Shown here: positions 44,720 to 55,125 of the stretch, piece after piece | Numbering within the stretch: the stretch's first letter is position 1 | Layout of the letters: each line of letters opens with the position of its first letter | NCBI GenBank assembly: GCA_020975725.1 | Contig: QXJR01000020.1 | Span: 124,001 to 188,000 of the forward strand | DNA length: 64,000 nt | Direction of reading: 5' to 3' | Source of the DNA: Picocystis sp. L7 | Lineage: Eukaryota; Chlorophyta; Picocystophyceae; Picocystales; Picocystaceae | Program-made: the position numbers and the translations under genes | Notes under the pieces: generated by a model | Databases searched by the model: none | Seen by the model: only the letters and a program-made list of their open reading frames with translations | Told to the model about the DNA's origin: nothing

Positions 44720-46231
44720 ATGGCGCTCTACCTGCTGTTCGAGGCGGCGTCGGGCTATGCCCTGTTCGAATCGTTGAGCTTGGACGAAATCGGAGGAAGT
44801 GTAGATGCAGTGCAGAAATCCGTGCTGGAAATGGAGAGGTTTGGGAAGGTCTGCAAACTGACCGCCTTTCAGCCACATAAAGATGCCGCCGATGCCTTGG
44901 AACAATGCAACGGGGTGTCGGAAGGTACGCTGACCGATTCACTGAAAGGGTTCCTGCAAATGAACTTGCCCAAAGTCAAAGAAGGGAAAAAAGCCAAGTT
45001 CAGCTTGGGTGTGGCCGATGCCAAGCTGGGCAGTGCCATCCAAGAAGGAACTTCCATACCCTGCGTGTGCAACGAGAAAGTTGGAGAGCTGCTCAGAGGG
45101 GTCCGACTCCACATGCACCGATTCATCAAGGAACTCAAAGAATCGGACATGGATAGGGCAAGGCTGGGCCTGGCACACTCTTACTCTAGGTCCCATGTAA
45201 GGTTCAATGTGAACCGAGTGGACAATATGGTCATCCAGGCCATCAATCTGTTGGATACCCTCGATAAGGACATCAACACATTTGTGATGCGGGTCAGGGA
45301 GTGGTACTCCTGGCATTTCCCGGAACTCGTGAAGATTGTACCTGACAATTACATGTATGCAAGGGTATGTCTCGCCGTCAAGGACAAGAGCAACCTTGGG
45401 GAAGACAAGATTCCAGAAATCACAGAAATCGTCGGAGATGAGGATAAGGCAAAGGAAGTGGTGGAAGCAGCAAAAATGTCCATGGGACAAGACATTTCGC
45501 CCATCGATCTCATGAATATTGAGGCATTTGCGAAACGTGTCATCAATCTGGCAGAGTATCGAAGGAACTTGTTTGTTTACCTGGTGGAAAAGATGCATGG
45601 CATTGCACCCAACCTGACTGCTCTCATCGGAGAAGTCGTGGGTGCACGGCTCATTTCACACGCTGGGAGCCTGGTTAACCTTGCAAAGTACCCAGCCAGC
45701 ACTGTGCAGATCCTTGGTGCAGAGAAGGCGCTGTTCAGAGCACTCAAGACGAAGGGTAACACCCCAAAGTATGGTCTTATTTTCCACAGCAGTTTCATTG
45801 GCAGAGCACAGGCACGGAACAAGGGCAGGATATCGAGATACTTAGCTAACAAATGCAGCATTGCTTCTAGAATCGATTGTTTCTCAGACATTCAGACACC
45901 CCTTTTCGGGGAGAAGATGAAAGAACAGGTGGAAGAAAGGTTGTCATTCTATGAGCAAGGTACTGCGCCCAGAAAAAACATAGACGTGATGCACGAAGCA
46001 ATGGCAGGACTGCCCCAACCAGACAAGAAAGAGGAAAAAAAGAGGAAGAGAAAGTCTTCTGGCGATCCAGAAACCCCAAAGACTGACGAGAAGAAGAAGA
46101 AAAAGAAAAAATCCAAGAGTGACCCTGAAACGCCTAGAACAGAAGACAAGAAGGACGGGGATTCTTCCAAGAAGGAGAAAAAACACAAGTCGGATGCAGG
46201 CAGTGAAAAGAAGAAGAAGAGAGAGAAGTGA
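44720..46231 (+). CDS. NOP56: NOP56, box C/D snoRNP core protein
   Basis: This core protein of box C/D snoRNPs guides 2'-O-methylation of rRNA in the nucleolus together with fibrillarin, NOP58 and the 15.5K protein. From the ATG at 44720 it has 503 residues, the usual length. The NOP5NT domain begins at once ([19 protein letters not shown]). The coiled-coil region follows, then the NOSIC/Nop domain with [21 protein letters not shown] and the strongly conserved [12 protein letters not shown] and [14 protein letters not shown]. The C-terminus is a Lys-rich tail with two copies of SDPETP- or GDPETP-type spacers, typical of nucleolar Nop proteins. Thirty upstream codons are open but begin at GTG and lie outside the conserved start. 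Confidence 0.97.
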   Translation: MALYLLFEAASGYALFESLSLDEIGGSVDAVQKSVLEMERFGKVCKLTAFQPHKDAADALEQCNGVSEGTLTDSLKGFLQMNLPKVKEGKKAKFSLGVADAKLGSAIQEGTSIPCVCNEKVGELLRGVRLHMHRFIKELKESDMDRARLGLAHSYSRSHVRFNVNRVDNMVIQAINLLDTLDKDINTFVMRVREWYSWHFPELVKIVPDNYMYARVCLAVKDKSNLGEDKIPEITEIVGDEDKAKEVVEAAKMSMGQDISPIDLMNIEAFAKRVINLAEYRRNLFVYLVEKMHGIAPNLTALIGEVVGARLISHAGSLVNLAKYPASTVQILGAEKALFRALKTKGNTPKYGLIFHSSFIGRAQARNKGRISRYLANKCSIASRIDCFSDIQTPLFGEKMKEQVEERLSFYEQGTAPRKNIDVMHEAMAGLPQPDKKEEKKRKRKSSGDPETPKTDEKKKKKKKSKSDPETPRTEDKKDGDSSKKEKKHKSDAGSEKKKKREK

Positions 46232-48900
46232 TCGACTATGATGCTACTTGTTTTGCAATATAGATTTCACCACCCCTTTGACATAATTAGATACCACGTT
46301 CTTCCAACTCGCAATAGCCTAGGGCGATTTCTGTGAAGGAATAATTTGGTACCTTAACTCACGACCCGTTAGGGCTCCTTCAAAACTTCACTTTGCTCTC
46401 ATGCTATCGTAATCTGGTGTGTCAACTCTGTTCAAGTCGCGGTTGAAGTGGCCGAGGAGGGCTTTGTGGGCGAGGCGTACACCCGTACAAAATAGAAATC
46501 GCATCTACCCAACTTTGATTTACAAAGCGGCACATTTCCCATTCTTCACAACAAGTGGTGCACTAGGCGTAGGATTTGTGCAAACAAATTACACGTGACA
46601 GCCTTTGAGTTCACAGGCATCGAGGAGGATACAATGCGGGGCAAGTTCTTTAGCTATCAAGTTTGGGAAAGGGAAAATATGCATTCTCCTTGTAGTTCAC
46701 CCAATCGAATTGTTTTGTAATTTGCAATGCCCCCTTTCATGTTCCCAACCGCAAGAGGTGACCATTCGTGAGGGCCACTCGATGGAGTAGGATTGAGAAC
46801 CGTAAGAAGGTACAACAATCTAGTAAGATAAAACTATGGACACATCCGTTACAAGACTTTCCCACGAATGGTCCCGCCCCTTTGCATTTAGGTGAATGTC
46901 TAGTTGGTATCTTGTCGACGCTCCTTTTGGCATGACCAAAGAGGAATGTGCTTTGTGACACCGGACTTGAAGTCATTAAAATGTCTTACTTTCCTTTACG
47001 CCAAGCTTCACGAAGGGAGGAGGTTCGTAGAACTTTTATGTTTGCGATTATTGACTCTTTCGTTGCAAAGAATACACGCGCCACGCTAAGACATGCCATT
47101 GAAGATACATCTTTCTTCGACGAAGGAGGTTGTCATGTAAGTCCAACTCTAGCGCACCACAACGTGCCCTTGATTCAACAAATGCAACCATCGTAACTTT
47201 CGATTGAATAGTGAACCTATGTACTAGGTCGCTCTCCATCTTCCACGCATAGAATTGAAAGGTTGAGATTGTCTCAATTACGTGTAACTGATTTACCAAA
47301 GCGATTTATTGAGCAATTCGTCTAACTTGCAAAGTCCACTACAAGACACACATTGCCTAACATTCCAGTATCCCCCGTTAAGACACAAATGTCGCAAATG
47401 AAGCATAATTGTGGGCTTGTAGGGGATTATGCACACGGGAAACGTTCACGAGATTTCTCTTCAGATGGAAAGGACCGGTGTGTTGACGATTACCAAAAGC
47501 AAAGATTCCTAGAAGGCACCTTGCCCTTTGGTCCATGAAGGACAAATACAAACAGAAAACCTACCTTGCACCATCGAATGCGTGATCTTATGGCTTGGCA
47601 AGGATAAGATCTTGGTCTCCTTGTCAACTGTTGCAATCCTTTCGATGTTGAAACACCATGCTATATTTTTTTGGGAAAACGTCATTTGATGCAACACGTT
47701 ACACGGGGGAAACAATCTAGAAATTTGCAAGTGCTCGAGGTGTCACGCTCTTTGAGAGTTCCTGGTGCACAAATATTGTTAAAAGTTCTCTTGATGTATT
47801 TCAGAATTCAGCCAAGCGTTTCCCCCACCACGCTTGGTAGCTTCTTGTCACCACTCGCCATTGCAAGAAATGCGAGGTGTGGTGGTGGACTTGTGTGCTA
47901 CGTTCACTTCGCCAAGGAATACAACTTTGAGTTTCCATGCGAAAGTCACAAGGCAACATCACAGCGTGCTTGAAGAGACAGCGATCTTTGACTCCTCCAA
48001 TTCGATGCCCCTTCCGTGGTAAGATTGGTATACAGAACACTGCAAAGCATCTAACCACGTTATTTATTCCGCAACCTTCGCACTGCTGAGTTGTTGCTGG
48101 GGTACAACTAGCTAGTGCGGCTATGAGGGAAAAGATACCAGGGTCATATAGTACGTGATATGCATCTTCTACGTGAATTTTATCTAGCAAACTTTACATG
48201 AGCAAAAAGGATACGTCGCTAAGTACGCTTTCCCCATACACCTCACACCACTCTTCCTTGCCCTCGGACAAGTCGCCCAAGGCATTCTTAGCTTCTTCCT
48301 CCTAAAAGTCCTCCGCCCACCCCACGAGATCCTACTTGGAGTCCCCGACCGTGACCTTCCGAAGCATCCGGATGTTTCATAAGCAATACACGCTATGGAA
48401 GCGAAGAGACGTGAAGAGTGGGTTCTTCCAACGGCTGTGGTTGAATTGGAAGGTACTTTCTCTCCTTCCGTAGATGGAAGCACTCTTGCCCGGCCTTGGG
48501 TTGGCGAGATGCTAGGCAGACCTTTGCTTGCTCGAACCTTCCCAAAACAGGTGAACATCACAAGCACCCTGCCCGGCCACGCCTTGTGCACCTTGAAGAC
48601 GGAAGAACGAGTCGATTGCGATCCTTGTCATTGAATCATCGAAGCATGGGCGAGGAACGAGACCGTACCAAGTAGGAGGCGAAGCGGAAGCTGAAGGATA
48701 CGCGGGCCCAAAAAGTGTCGACGGGTTGTGATGGATTGCAGGGCATGTCAGATTTCAAGCGAGAAAGGCGGGCAGAGCGTCACGGTTCGATCCCTCGGGA
48801 GATCCATCGCTCCACGGCTTGAGTCGTGCGTGCATTTAACCCGTGAACGCAAGTTCCATGCACGTATCCAATCCTCCTTCCCTCTGTCCTCATTTCTCGT
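46232..48900. other. 2.7 kb intergenic, no gene seen
   Basis: This is a mostly AT-richer stretch with only short frames. Frames at 48184-48591 (minus) and 48395-48634 (plus) are the longest and lack recognisable features. A T-loop-like ggttcgatcc at 48782 does not fold into a tRNA. No repeat is shared with the rest of the window. Confidence 0.45.
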
Positions 48901-49806
48901 ATGGACCCAGGAGAGTTTATTCTCTCACTCGGTTGGGAGGGATCGATGGCGACGATGGCGACGATGGCGATGGCCAAACCGACGTTGAAAGGACGAAACG
49001 CGAGCCGCTCGGAGGTGCTTTTGGAGCTGAGAGACGTGCACAAGTCCTTTGGAACCAAGACGGTGCTGCAAGGATGCTCGTTCCAGGTACGTCGTGGAGA
49101 AGCCGTGGGCATCATCGGACCTTCAGGAACGGGAAAATCCACGGTGTTGAAAGTGCTGGCAGGATTGCTCGCACCGGACGATGGAGACGTGCTGGTGCGT
49201 GGAAACGCGAGGAAAGGACTCGTGGACGACGAAGACGTGTCCAAGAAGGGACCGCAGCTGCGCATCGGGATGGTCTTCCAAAGCGCAGCCTTGTTCGATT
49301 CCTTGACCGTAGGAGAGAACGTGGGATTCGCCTTGAGGGAGAAAGATGATCGGCTGGAAGAAGAGAAAGTGAAGCAGCTCGTGGCCAAGAGCTTGTCCAG
49401 CGTGGGATTGAGCGGCGTGGAGGAGAAATATCCCGCCCAGCTCAGCGGGGGGATGAAGAAGAGGGTGGCCTTGGCCAGGGCCATCATCGGAGAAGAAGAA
49501 GAAGAGACGGAAGAAGAAGTGGTCATGTACGACGAACCCACGGCAGGATTGGATCCCATCGCTTCGACGGTGGTGGAAGATCTCATTCGGAGCGTACACA
49601 ACAAAGGCGGAGCGTCCGGGGTGTCCAGCTACGTGGTGGTCACCCATCAATACAGCACGATACGGAGGGCAGTGGATCGATTGATCTTCTTGCACGAAGG
49701 GAAGGTGGCTTGGGAAGGGACCAGTGCTGAATTCGACACCTGCACCGTACCCATCGTACGTCAATTTGCCACGGGTAGCCTCGACGGACCCATCCAGTAC
49801 AGCTGA
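48901..49806 (+). CDS. ABC transporter ATPase, MlaF/TGD3 type
   Basis: This ATP-binding subunit belongs to the lipid-importing Mla/TGD type; in plants TGD3 works with TGD1 and TGD2 at the plastid inner envelope to import lipid precursors. It has 301 residues. Walker A, GPSGTGKST, is at 73-81. The Q-loop region GMVFQSAALFDSLTVGENV is at 123-141, a signature of this subgroup. LSGGMKKRVALARAI is at 181-195. Walker B, VVMYDEPTAGLDP, is at 207-219. The switch His is in VVTHQYS. An unusual acidic insert, GEEEEETEEE, sits just before Walker B. The leader of about 36 residues is short for a plastid transit peptide. A start at 48946 is also possible. Confidence 0.9.
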   Translation: MDPGEFILSLGWEGSMATMATMAMAKPTLKGRNASRSEVLLELRDVHKSFGTKTVLQGCSFQVRRGEAVGIIGPSGTGKSTVLKVLAGLLAPDDGDVLVRGNARKGLVDDEDVSKKGPQLRIGMVFQSAALFDSLTVGENVGFALREKDDRLEEEKVKQLVAKSLSSVGLSGVEEKYPAQLSGGMKKRVALARAIIGEEEEETEEEVVMYDEPTAGLDPIASTVVEDLIRSVHNKGGASGVSSYVVVTHQYSTIRRAVDRLIFLHEGKVAWEGTSAEFDTCTVPIVRQFATGSLDGPIQYS

Positions 49807-50498
49807 GTCCCCTGTGGCATCGTTTGCCCGGATAGGTGGTCGAACTCCACAAGCACCGAAACGCAAATGGATGGATCTGGATGCACGATCGCGGCCTTGG
49901 ATCGATCGACATCGGTGCTTTGCTGCACAATCGGATGCGCGACGAGTTTCAGGGATGGTTCCTGGTGCATCGTCCAATCCGAGGCCGAGTCCACGCTTCT
50001 CCACCGTCCAGGTCCAGCCATTGCATCTCTTTCCGCCACTTTGTCCGCCGCACCTACATCCGCAGAGATGCATGCGAGTCCGTGTTCATCATATGGGTCC
50101 TCTCCTGGATCTGCTGCTGCATGGATTGGAACTCGCTTTTCCATCTTCTCTTCTGGTCTGCTTCTTTGGGATCTTCCCAACCTTCCCTCGCACCATTTGG
50201 ATCGCGACTTTGCACGACGAAGCGGACGTCCTCGGCGCGTTTACAAGCGCGACCGATGGGAAGCGAATGGGAAGCGCGCAGGACGGCGAACGTCGAACGA
50301 AACGCGCGGACGATGCGACGTTTGGGATTGCAACCCGCTCGCGCAGAGTGCGAAGGAAGCAGGTGTCGCACGAAGAGGAAGCGACTCGGACACGAAGGAA
50401 ACGCATGTAGGAGGAGGAGTGCGCGTCTCTCTTCGTCGAATGCCGCGGTTGGAACGGCGCCATGGGAATCAGATGTGGAAAAGACGAAAGACTTGAAG
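49807..50498. other. intergenic, possible divergent small gene
   Basis: Frames are open on both strands. On the minus strand, a frame from the ATG at 50406 starts like a mitochondrial presequence (MRFLRVRVASSS), and another frame ends with a charged helix (KRRWKSEFQSMQQQIQER). The two are not in register, so no gene is called. Confidence 0.3.
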
Positions 50499-51141
50499 AT
50501 GAAGCTACAAGAGCTGCAGATACCTGGTGGATGGACGGGATTCGAACACGAACTGTTTCGATACCAATACATGTCCGAAGCGGCTTTGTGGACACGAATG
50601 AGGAAGATCAAACGGCTGGACAAGCTCAAGGTGAGTGGATGGGAGACGGTGCGATTGCCACTCGGAACCATGGATCTCAAGTACAAAAGACTGATTCGCG
50701 TTGCTTGTGCGCTTGGATGGTTGGACCCTTGCATCTGATCCTGCAATGATGCTCACGCATACCTTCTCCTCGAACGCGCAGAGATTCTGCTTGGTCCTGC
50801 TGGTGGCCGAGGAGAAGGAGCTTTTCAAGGCAGCTATGTCCAAACTGGAACAACAATCGACAGGACTCGACCGTTTCTTCCGGGAAGTGTGGACAGCTCA
50901 CCCACATCTGCGTCGCAGAAAGGACACGTGGATACACGAAAGAGCTCTTGCACCCGTTCCTCCCTCGAGGACGTCCTCCAGTAGCGTTAGGAGGTGCGCG
51001 GATGCTGCCTGGGAAGCAATGCTCTTCGTTGCAAACGCGGTCCTCCTACACGTCAAGTCCTGCATAGATTCGTTCTCGACCTCGATCCATCAGACTCTTC
51101 AATCAGGACAAACAAGGTCTCAAAGGAAGAATTCCCTGTAG
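50499..51141 (+). CDS. hypothetical protein, two exons
   Basis: I do not recognise the family. Exon 1 (50499-50630) encodes 44 residues ending RMRKIKRLDKLK. Exon 2 (50782-51141) continues RFCLVLLVAEEKELFKAAMS. The 151-bp intron 50631-50781 starts GTGAGT and ends CGCGCAG, in phase 0, and joins two open frames exactly. The predicted product is about 164 residues, helical and basic, with a Ser/Thr-rich part near the middle. Without the splice both frames end quickly. Further exons at either side are possible, because the upstream frame is open back to 49836 and the C-terminal 50 residues look less protein-like. No signal or membrane segment was seen. Confidence 0.4.
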
Positions 51142-51426
51142 ACACCGACAAACATGTGCGCTCCAGAGCTCGTGTGTGTGTTGCACGGGTGGAAAGGTAG
51201 CAAAAAAAGGGAGATGCGCAGCCTGCCGTGAGGATCTCTGAGAAGTGCAAGCACGGGGTCCCAGGGCGCTTGCCACAGCTTTGCAGCGCAGAGCGTCGGG
51301 ACATCGCGTTTGTTTGGGACTGCACAAAAAACATTGCAGGTTTCGTTCATTTCACATTGTTCTCTTGCTGCCCGTTCCCCTGGAGGACAATACTCGTTCA
51401 CGCTGCCTCGCCTAGGGCCACTCACT
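51142..51426. other. intergenic, convergent 3' ends
   Basis: This is 285 bp between the hypothetical spliced gene and the minus-strand gene. Nothing was recognised in it. Confidence 0.4.
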
Positions 51427-52440
51427 CTACGATCCCATTAGATCGTCGATCGGGATACTTCCCCCGTTGGAGGGACCAGATCGCCCGTCCCTCCCGGCTG
51501 TGCTGTTCCCATGTTGTGGTGCGTTCATCTCTTCTTGCATGATATCGGAAACTGCGTTGGTCAGGTGCCGGGTCACGGCCGTTTTCATCTCTGGATCTGT
51601 GATCAGCCCTGCCTCCAGCGCTCGCAGCAAGAAGGTGCATCTCGCGATGGAGTTTTGGCGATGGGTCGCTAGGATGAGCTTCTTCGTGTGGTCTAACTTC
51701 ATGCGCCACCTCGGCGCCAACCCCTCTAGTGCAGTTGTGTCATCTCCCACTTCGATGGTCCTGGGCCTCTTGTCCCCGCTAGGCATCTTGGTTTGCTCCC
51801 TACGTCTCCTGCGGTGCCTTCCTGTTTCAGCGTCGTCCATCTCGTCTCCATCGATTGCATCGATGCCAAAGAGCGGGTGTGCTTTTTGGCCCCAGGGTCC
51901 AAAGCGTTTGAAGAGCGCCCATTCGACCGGACACCAGAGGGCGGGACAGTTCTTTCCGGAGTATCGGGAGGTCTTCATGCTCCAGCTTGCGAAGTAGGCT
52001 TGTCTGACTTCTTCCATCACTTGTCCTCTCGTTTTTCCATCGGGCGCTTCTCCATCTTGGGTCAACGTTTTGAAGATGGGAAGGATGGAACGGAGGACTT
52101 CTCGCCTCCACTCCATACTCCTGGTCCACACGTTTTTCCTTCGGACGGTGGATTCTTCGGGCGGGAACCCGTCTTTCGTGATCCACTGCCCTTCCAGCAC
52201 GGTTTCTTGCACGTGTTTCGGATAGAGCTCGTCGGCGATCTTCGCCAGCTCTTCTTTCCTCCCTCGTGGTTGTTCTTGTATGGCTTCGAGGGTGGCCGAC
52301 ACTGCCGCGCACGCTTCCGGCGCGCTCCACTTTTTCGACCCCAGTTTGTTGTTGCTTGCATCGGCCACCTTCTGCTGGTGCAAGAACTCCTGCATGTCCG
52401 TCCCTGCTTCGCGTTCTTCGCCGCCATCCGAGGTCGCCAT
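51427..52440 (-). CDS. uncharacterised protein, possible Myb/SANT-like transposon-derived gene
   Basis: From the ATG at 52440 it has 337 residues. I do not recognise the family. Residues 20-110 form a helical region (NKLGSKKWSAPEACAAVSAT, then VLEGQWITKDGFPPEES). This is followed by Trp-rich segments (NVWTRSMEWRREVLRSILP, ASWSMKTSRYSGKNCPALW, WALFKRFGPWGQKAHPLFG) and a basic stretch, GRHRRRRREQTKMPSGDKRPR, that may be a nuclear signal. The C-terminus is helical. The spacing of Trp and basic residues resembles the accessory DNA-binding proteins of DNA transposons, but this is a weak argument. The frame stays open upstream into a MITE, which is not a plausible coding extension. Confidence 0.5.
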   Translation of the reverse strand: MATSDGGEEREAGTDMQEFLHQQKVADASNNKLGSKKWSAPEACAAVSATLEAIQEQPRGRKEELAKIADELYPKHVQETVLEGQWITKDGFPPEESTVRRKNVWTRSMEWRREVLRSILPIFKTLTQDGEAPDGKTRGQVMEEVRQAYFASWSMKTSRYSGKNCPALWCPVEWALFKRFGPWGQKAHPLFGIDAIDGDEMDDAETGRHRRRRREQTKMPSGDKRPRTIEVGDDTTALEGLAPRWRMKLDHTKKLILATHRQNSIARCTFLLRALEAGLITDPEMKTAVTRHLTNAVSDIMQEEMNAPQHGNSTAGRDGRSGPSNGGSIPIDDLMGS

Positions 52441-52677
52441 GGTGCGCCAATGCTTGCGAAAACCGACACCCATCCTGGCTCCCCTTGGGGTTAACTCGAA
52501 CGAAAACCGAAACGGGATCCGGGACGGGGGAAGCCTCCCTTCGGTCGATCGGGGGACGGGATCGATACCTTCGCAGACGTATCGATGCGGAGGGAGAGAT
52601 TTCGTCGACATCTCTTCGCTCTTCATCGCGATCTTTGGGGTCGTCCGGTGCCTCGGTCCCTCGGAGGGGGGAGGTCC

Positions 52678-53392
52678 GGAAGCGACTGAAAAATGGTCCC
52701 CCAAGGGGCTGAATTTCGGTCCCCCCCCCTACAGATGCACTTTCGAACAGATGCACCCCACTCGATCGACTTAACCCAGTGTTCACAAAGGGAAGGCGGG
52801 AAACAAGAAGAGGGACGGAACTACCATGCACGAAAGGATAGGAACGGGGAAGAACGTGGATCCGCGGAACGGAAACAAACCTAGTGGGTGATCACGAGGT
52901 CATTCCCTTCCGTCTCAAGGCACCGTTGATGCAAGTTTTCCTCCCTTCTAGGTTCTTCATGGGAGAACAAAATGGATGTACAAAACATCTCTCATCCTTG
53001 CACACTACTAATGCAAGACGATCTTCATGCGATCTCAAGGATACCACGTTGAAAGCATCTCGAAGCCTCACGTGGTGGTTCCGTGACAAAACGTCTGTAA
53101 GTTAGCGTTGCCACTCCTCCATGTTGCATCCCTTCTTCGGAGTTCGTGATGTACCATTCGCTTCCAAACGGGCCACGTGATGTATGACCCATAGCAGGAA
53201 CCCTTTGACAATTTTGTTGGTGTCGAATCGACCTTCTTGTTTGTAGCCGTTCCGTTCTTTTCGATTGTCCCCGCCTTCTCTTCGTAAACACTGGGTTAAG
53301 TCGATCGAGTGGGGTGCATCTGTTCGAAAGTGCATCTGTAGGGGGGGGGACCGAAATTCAGCCCCTTGGGGGACCATTTTTCAGTCGCTTCC
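52678..53392. mobile_element. Mutator-type MITE with about 125-bp TIRs
   Basis: This non-coding 715-bp element has long terminal inverted repeats, 52678-52802 and 53268-53392. They start ggaagcgactgaaaaatgg and are almost identical for the outer 105 bp, then similar for another 20. It is flanked by a perfect 11-bp duplication, gggggaggtcc, at 52667-52677 and 53393-53403; because G and C runs overlap the ends, the true duplication may be 9-11 bp. Long TIRs and a 9-11-bp TSD are diagnostic of Mutator-like elements. There is no transposase inside. It sits between the divergent 51427-52440 and EamA genes. Confidence 0.9.
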
Positions 53393-53624
53393 GGGGGAGG
53401 TCCCTCTCACCGTGGGGGAAGCGCCTGGTGCCGTTCGACAGGGACCGACGGGGACCAATGGGCGACCCGCAACAACCCTCACCCTCCCCATTTCGCCAAT
53501 CACCGTCCAGGAACAACCCCAATCCTTCCCCGTCCACCAATGGGAACGCTTCGTTCGCGTTCGATCTCACCCACTCGAGGGTCCGCCTGGGGTCTCCACG
53601 TGGGAAGGCGCACCGCCACGTCGA

Positions 53625-54656
53625 ATGCGCGCACGAATGGCCATGGAAACGCGCCTCTGCGCGCCTTCGCGCCACCGAATCGCGACAGAAAGACGCAGGA
53701 AGAGAGCCACGTGGGTACACGGCAGCCTTTCGGCCAAAACGGACGCGCCGAACGCGCCGTTCCCGCGCCTCGCCGCCCTGTTGGCGCCCATCTGCTGGGC
53801 CAGCGGCGCGCCAATTGCACGTGCGCTGCTGTCCACGGCGCATCCGTTGCCTTCCTCGGCACTCGTGGCGTCCCGCTTCGCCGTCTCGGCGCTCGTGCTG
53901 GCGCCGCTCGTGGCCGTGGACCTGCGCAGGAGGACGAAAGGAGAAGAAATGGAAACCGAAGGACTGCTGCGTGCCGCAGCGGAACTCGCGTTCTTCCTCT
54001 TCCTGGGAAACGCACTCGTCATGGAGAGCTTGCGTGCGTGTGGTGCCGGACACGCAGAGTTCGTGGTCAATGCGGCCAAAGCAGTGGCCGTACCCTCGTT
54101 GGCCTATCTTGCAGGTGCAAGGGTGTCCAAGGCGACATGGGCCGGAGCCGCAGGAGTGATGGCAGGACTGTCCCTGCTCACAGGAACGCAAGGGGCAGGT
54201 GGGGCCACCCTTGCCGACGTGGGGCTCTTGCTGGCTGCTCTCTGTTTTAGTGCGCACACCCAACGTATGTCCGTGCATGCCGCCAAGTTTGATGCGTTGC
54301 CCTTGACGGTCACCAAACTGTCCATCGTAGCGGTCATGGCCATGGCAGTGTCCGTGACCCGTGGAGACTTATCTGCCCTTTCGTCTGCCATGGCCTCAAA
54401 AGAAGTCCTCGTGCTGCTGTTTCTCTCCGGGGCAATCAGCGTAGCTGGAGGAATGATGTTCCAAGCCACTGCACAGAGGAATGTGGGTGCTGCGGAATCG
54501 CAAGTCATCTACGCAACTCAGCCTGTGTGGGCAGCGTTGTACGCTTGGGGTGCACTAGGAGAGACTATGGGTGGGCAAGAAATCGTAGGGGGTGCAGTGA
54601 TCCTTCTGTCCAGCGCATTAAGCTCGGCCTGGGATGGGAGGGATCCCGAAGCGTAG
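53625..54656 (+). CDS. EamA/DMT-family transporter, probably plastid-targeted
   Basis: From the ATG at 53625 it has 343 residues. Residues 1-45 are Arg/Ser/Thr-rich (METRLCAPSRHRIATERRRK), a likely plastid transit peptide. About ten hydrophobic segments follow, in two five-helix EamA repeats. The first starts at LAALLAPICWASGAPIARAL. The second starts at ATLADVGLLLAALCFSAHTQ and has the conserved end AAESQVIYATQPVWAALYAW followed by ALGE, with the family Glu. Drug/metabolite transporters of this type occur in the plastid envelope of plants and algae, but the substrate is unknown. The frame is open upstream into a MITE terminal repeat, so the later ATG is preferred. Confidence 0.88.
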   Translation: MRARMAMETRLCAPSRHRIATERRRKRATWVHGSLSAKTDAPNAPFPRLAALLAPICWASGAPIARALLSTAHPLPSSALVASRFAVSALVLAPLVAVDLRRRTKGEEMETEGLLRAAAELAFFLFLGNALVMESLRACGAGHAEFVVNAAKAVAVPSLAYLAGARVSKATWAGAAGVMAGLSLLTGTQGAGGATLADVGLLLAALCFSAHTQRMSVHAAKFDALPLTVTKLSIVAVMAMAVSVTRGDLSALSSAMASKEVLVLLFLSGAISVAGGMMFQATAQRNVGAAESQVIYATQPVWAALYAWGALGETMGGQEIVGGAVILLSSALSSAWDGRDPEA

Positions 54657-55125
54657 GAAGTGTGTGCCATACTGCTTCTTAAGATTGTTTCCATGATCTT
54701 GTGCATAGTTCTTGTCTAGGAAGATGTATTTCTGTGAAGGTAGGGGACTGTTTTGTGCAAAGACATCGTGTGTACAATAGTTTTTGAAGAGCAGCAATGA
54801 CACTGTGATTGTATATATCACACGGTGTATGCTCGAAGAGGGAAAGGCCAGGGTGGCTCTTGTTGCAAGAATTTTGTAAATCGTTGGCTCACGCCTGCAT
54901 TATTGGTGGAGTTGTTCTTTTTCTTTCAACCCGGCGCAGTAGCTCTGTACACTATCTAAGGCCAAAATTGTTGCAGCTGATCCCTCCAGGCCTGCACCTA
55001 ATCAATGTGCTTGCAAACCCAGGAGTGAGATTGCGGAAGGCAATATTGACCCTCGTGATTTGTATGTAGGTGACATTCCAAGACTTGGGAAAGTCTTGAA
55101 GGTGAGTGTGAGCCTTTTCAATACT
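54657..55125. other. intergenic, convergent 3' ends
   Basis: This is 469 bp between EamA and the tRNA methyltransferase, AT-rich. No feature was seen. Confidence 0.5.

Noticed and set aside
48184-48634. Short frames on both strands before the ABC gene
   Set aside because: No motif, overlapping on opposite strands, and no start context; possibly old transposon sequence but not identifiable.
48728-48800. tRNA-like T-loop ggttcgatcc
   Set aside because: The 5-bp T stem does not pair (cacgg against cctcg) and no anticodon or acceptor arm is present.
50054-50406. Minus-strand small gene with mitochondrial-type presequence
   Set aside because: The presequence-like start and the helical C-terminal part lie in different frames and no intron with good sites connects them.
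53265-53624. Upstream extension of the EamA gene
   Set aside because: It begins inside a MITE terminal repeat and is Pro/Thr-rich without conservation; the ATG at 53625 followed by a transit-like leader is better.
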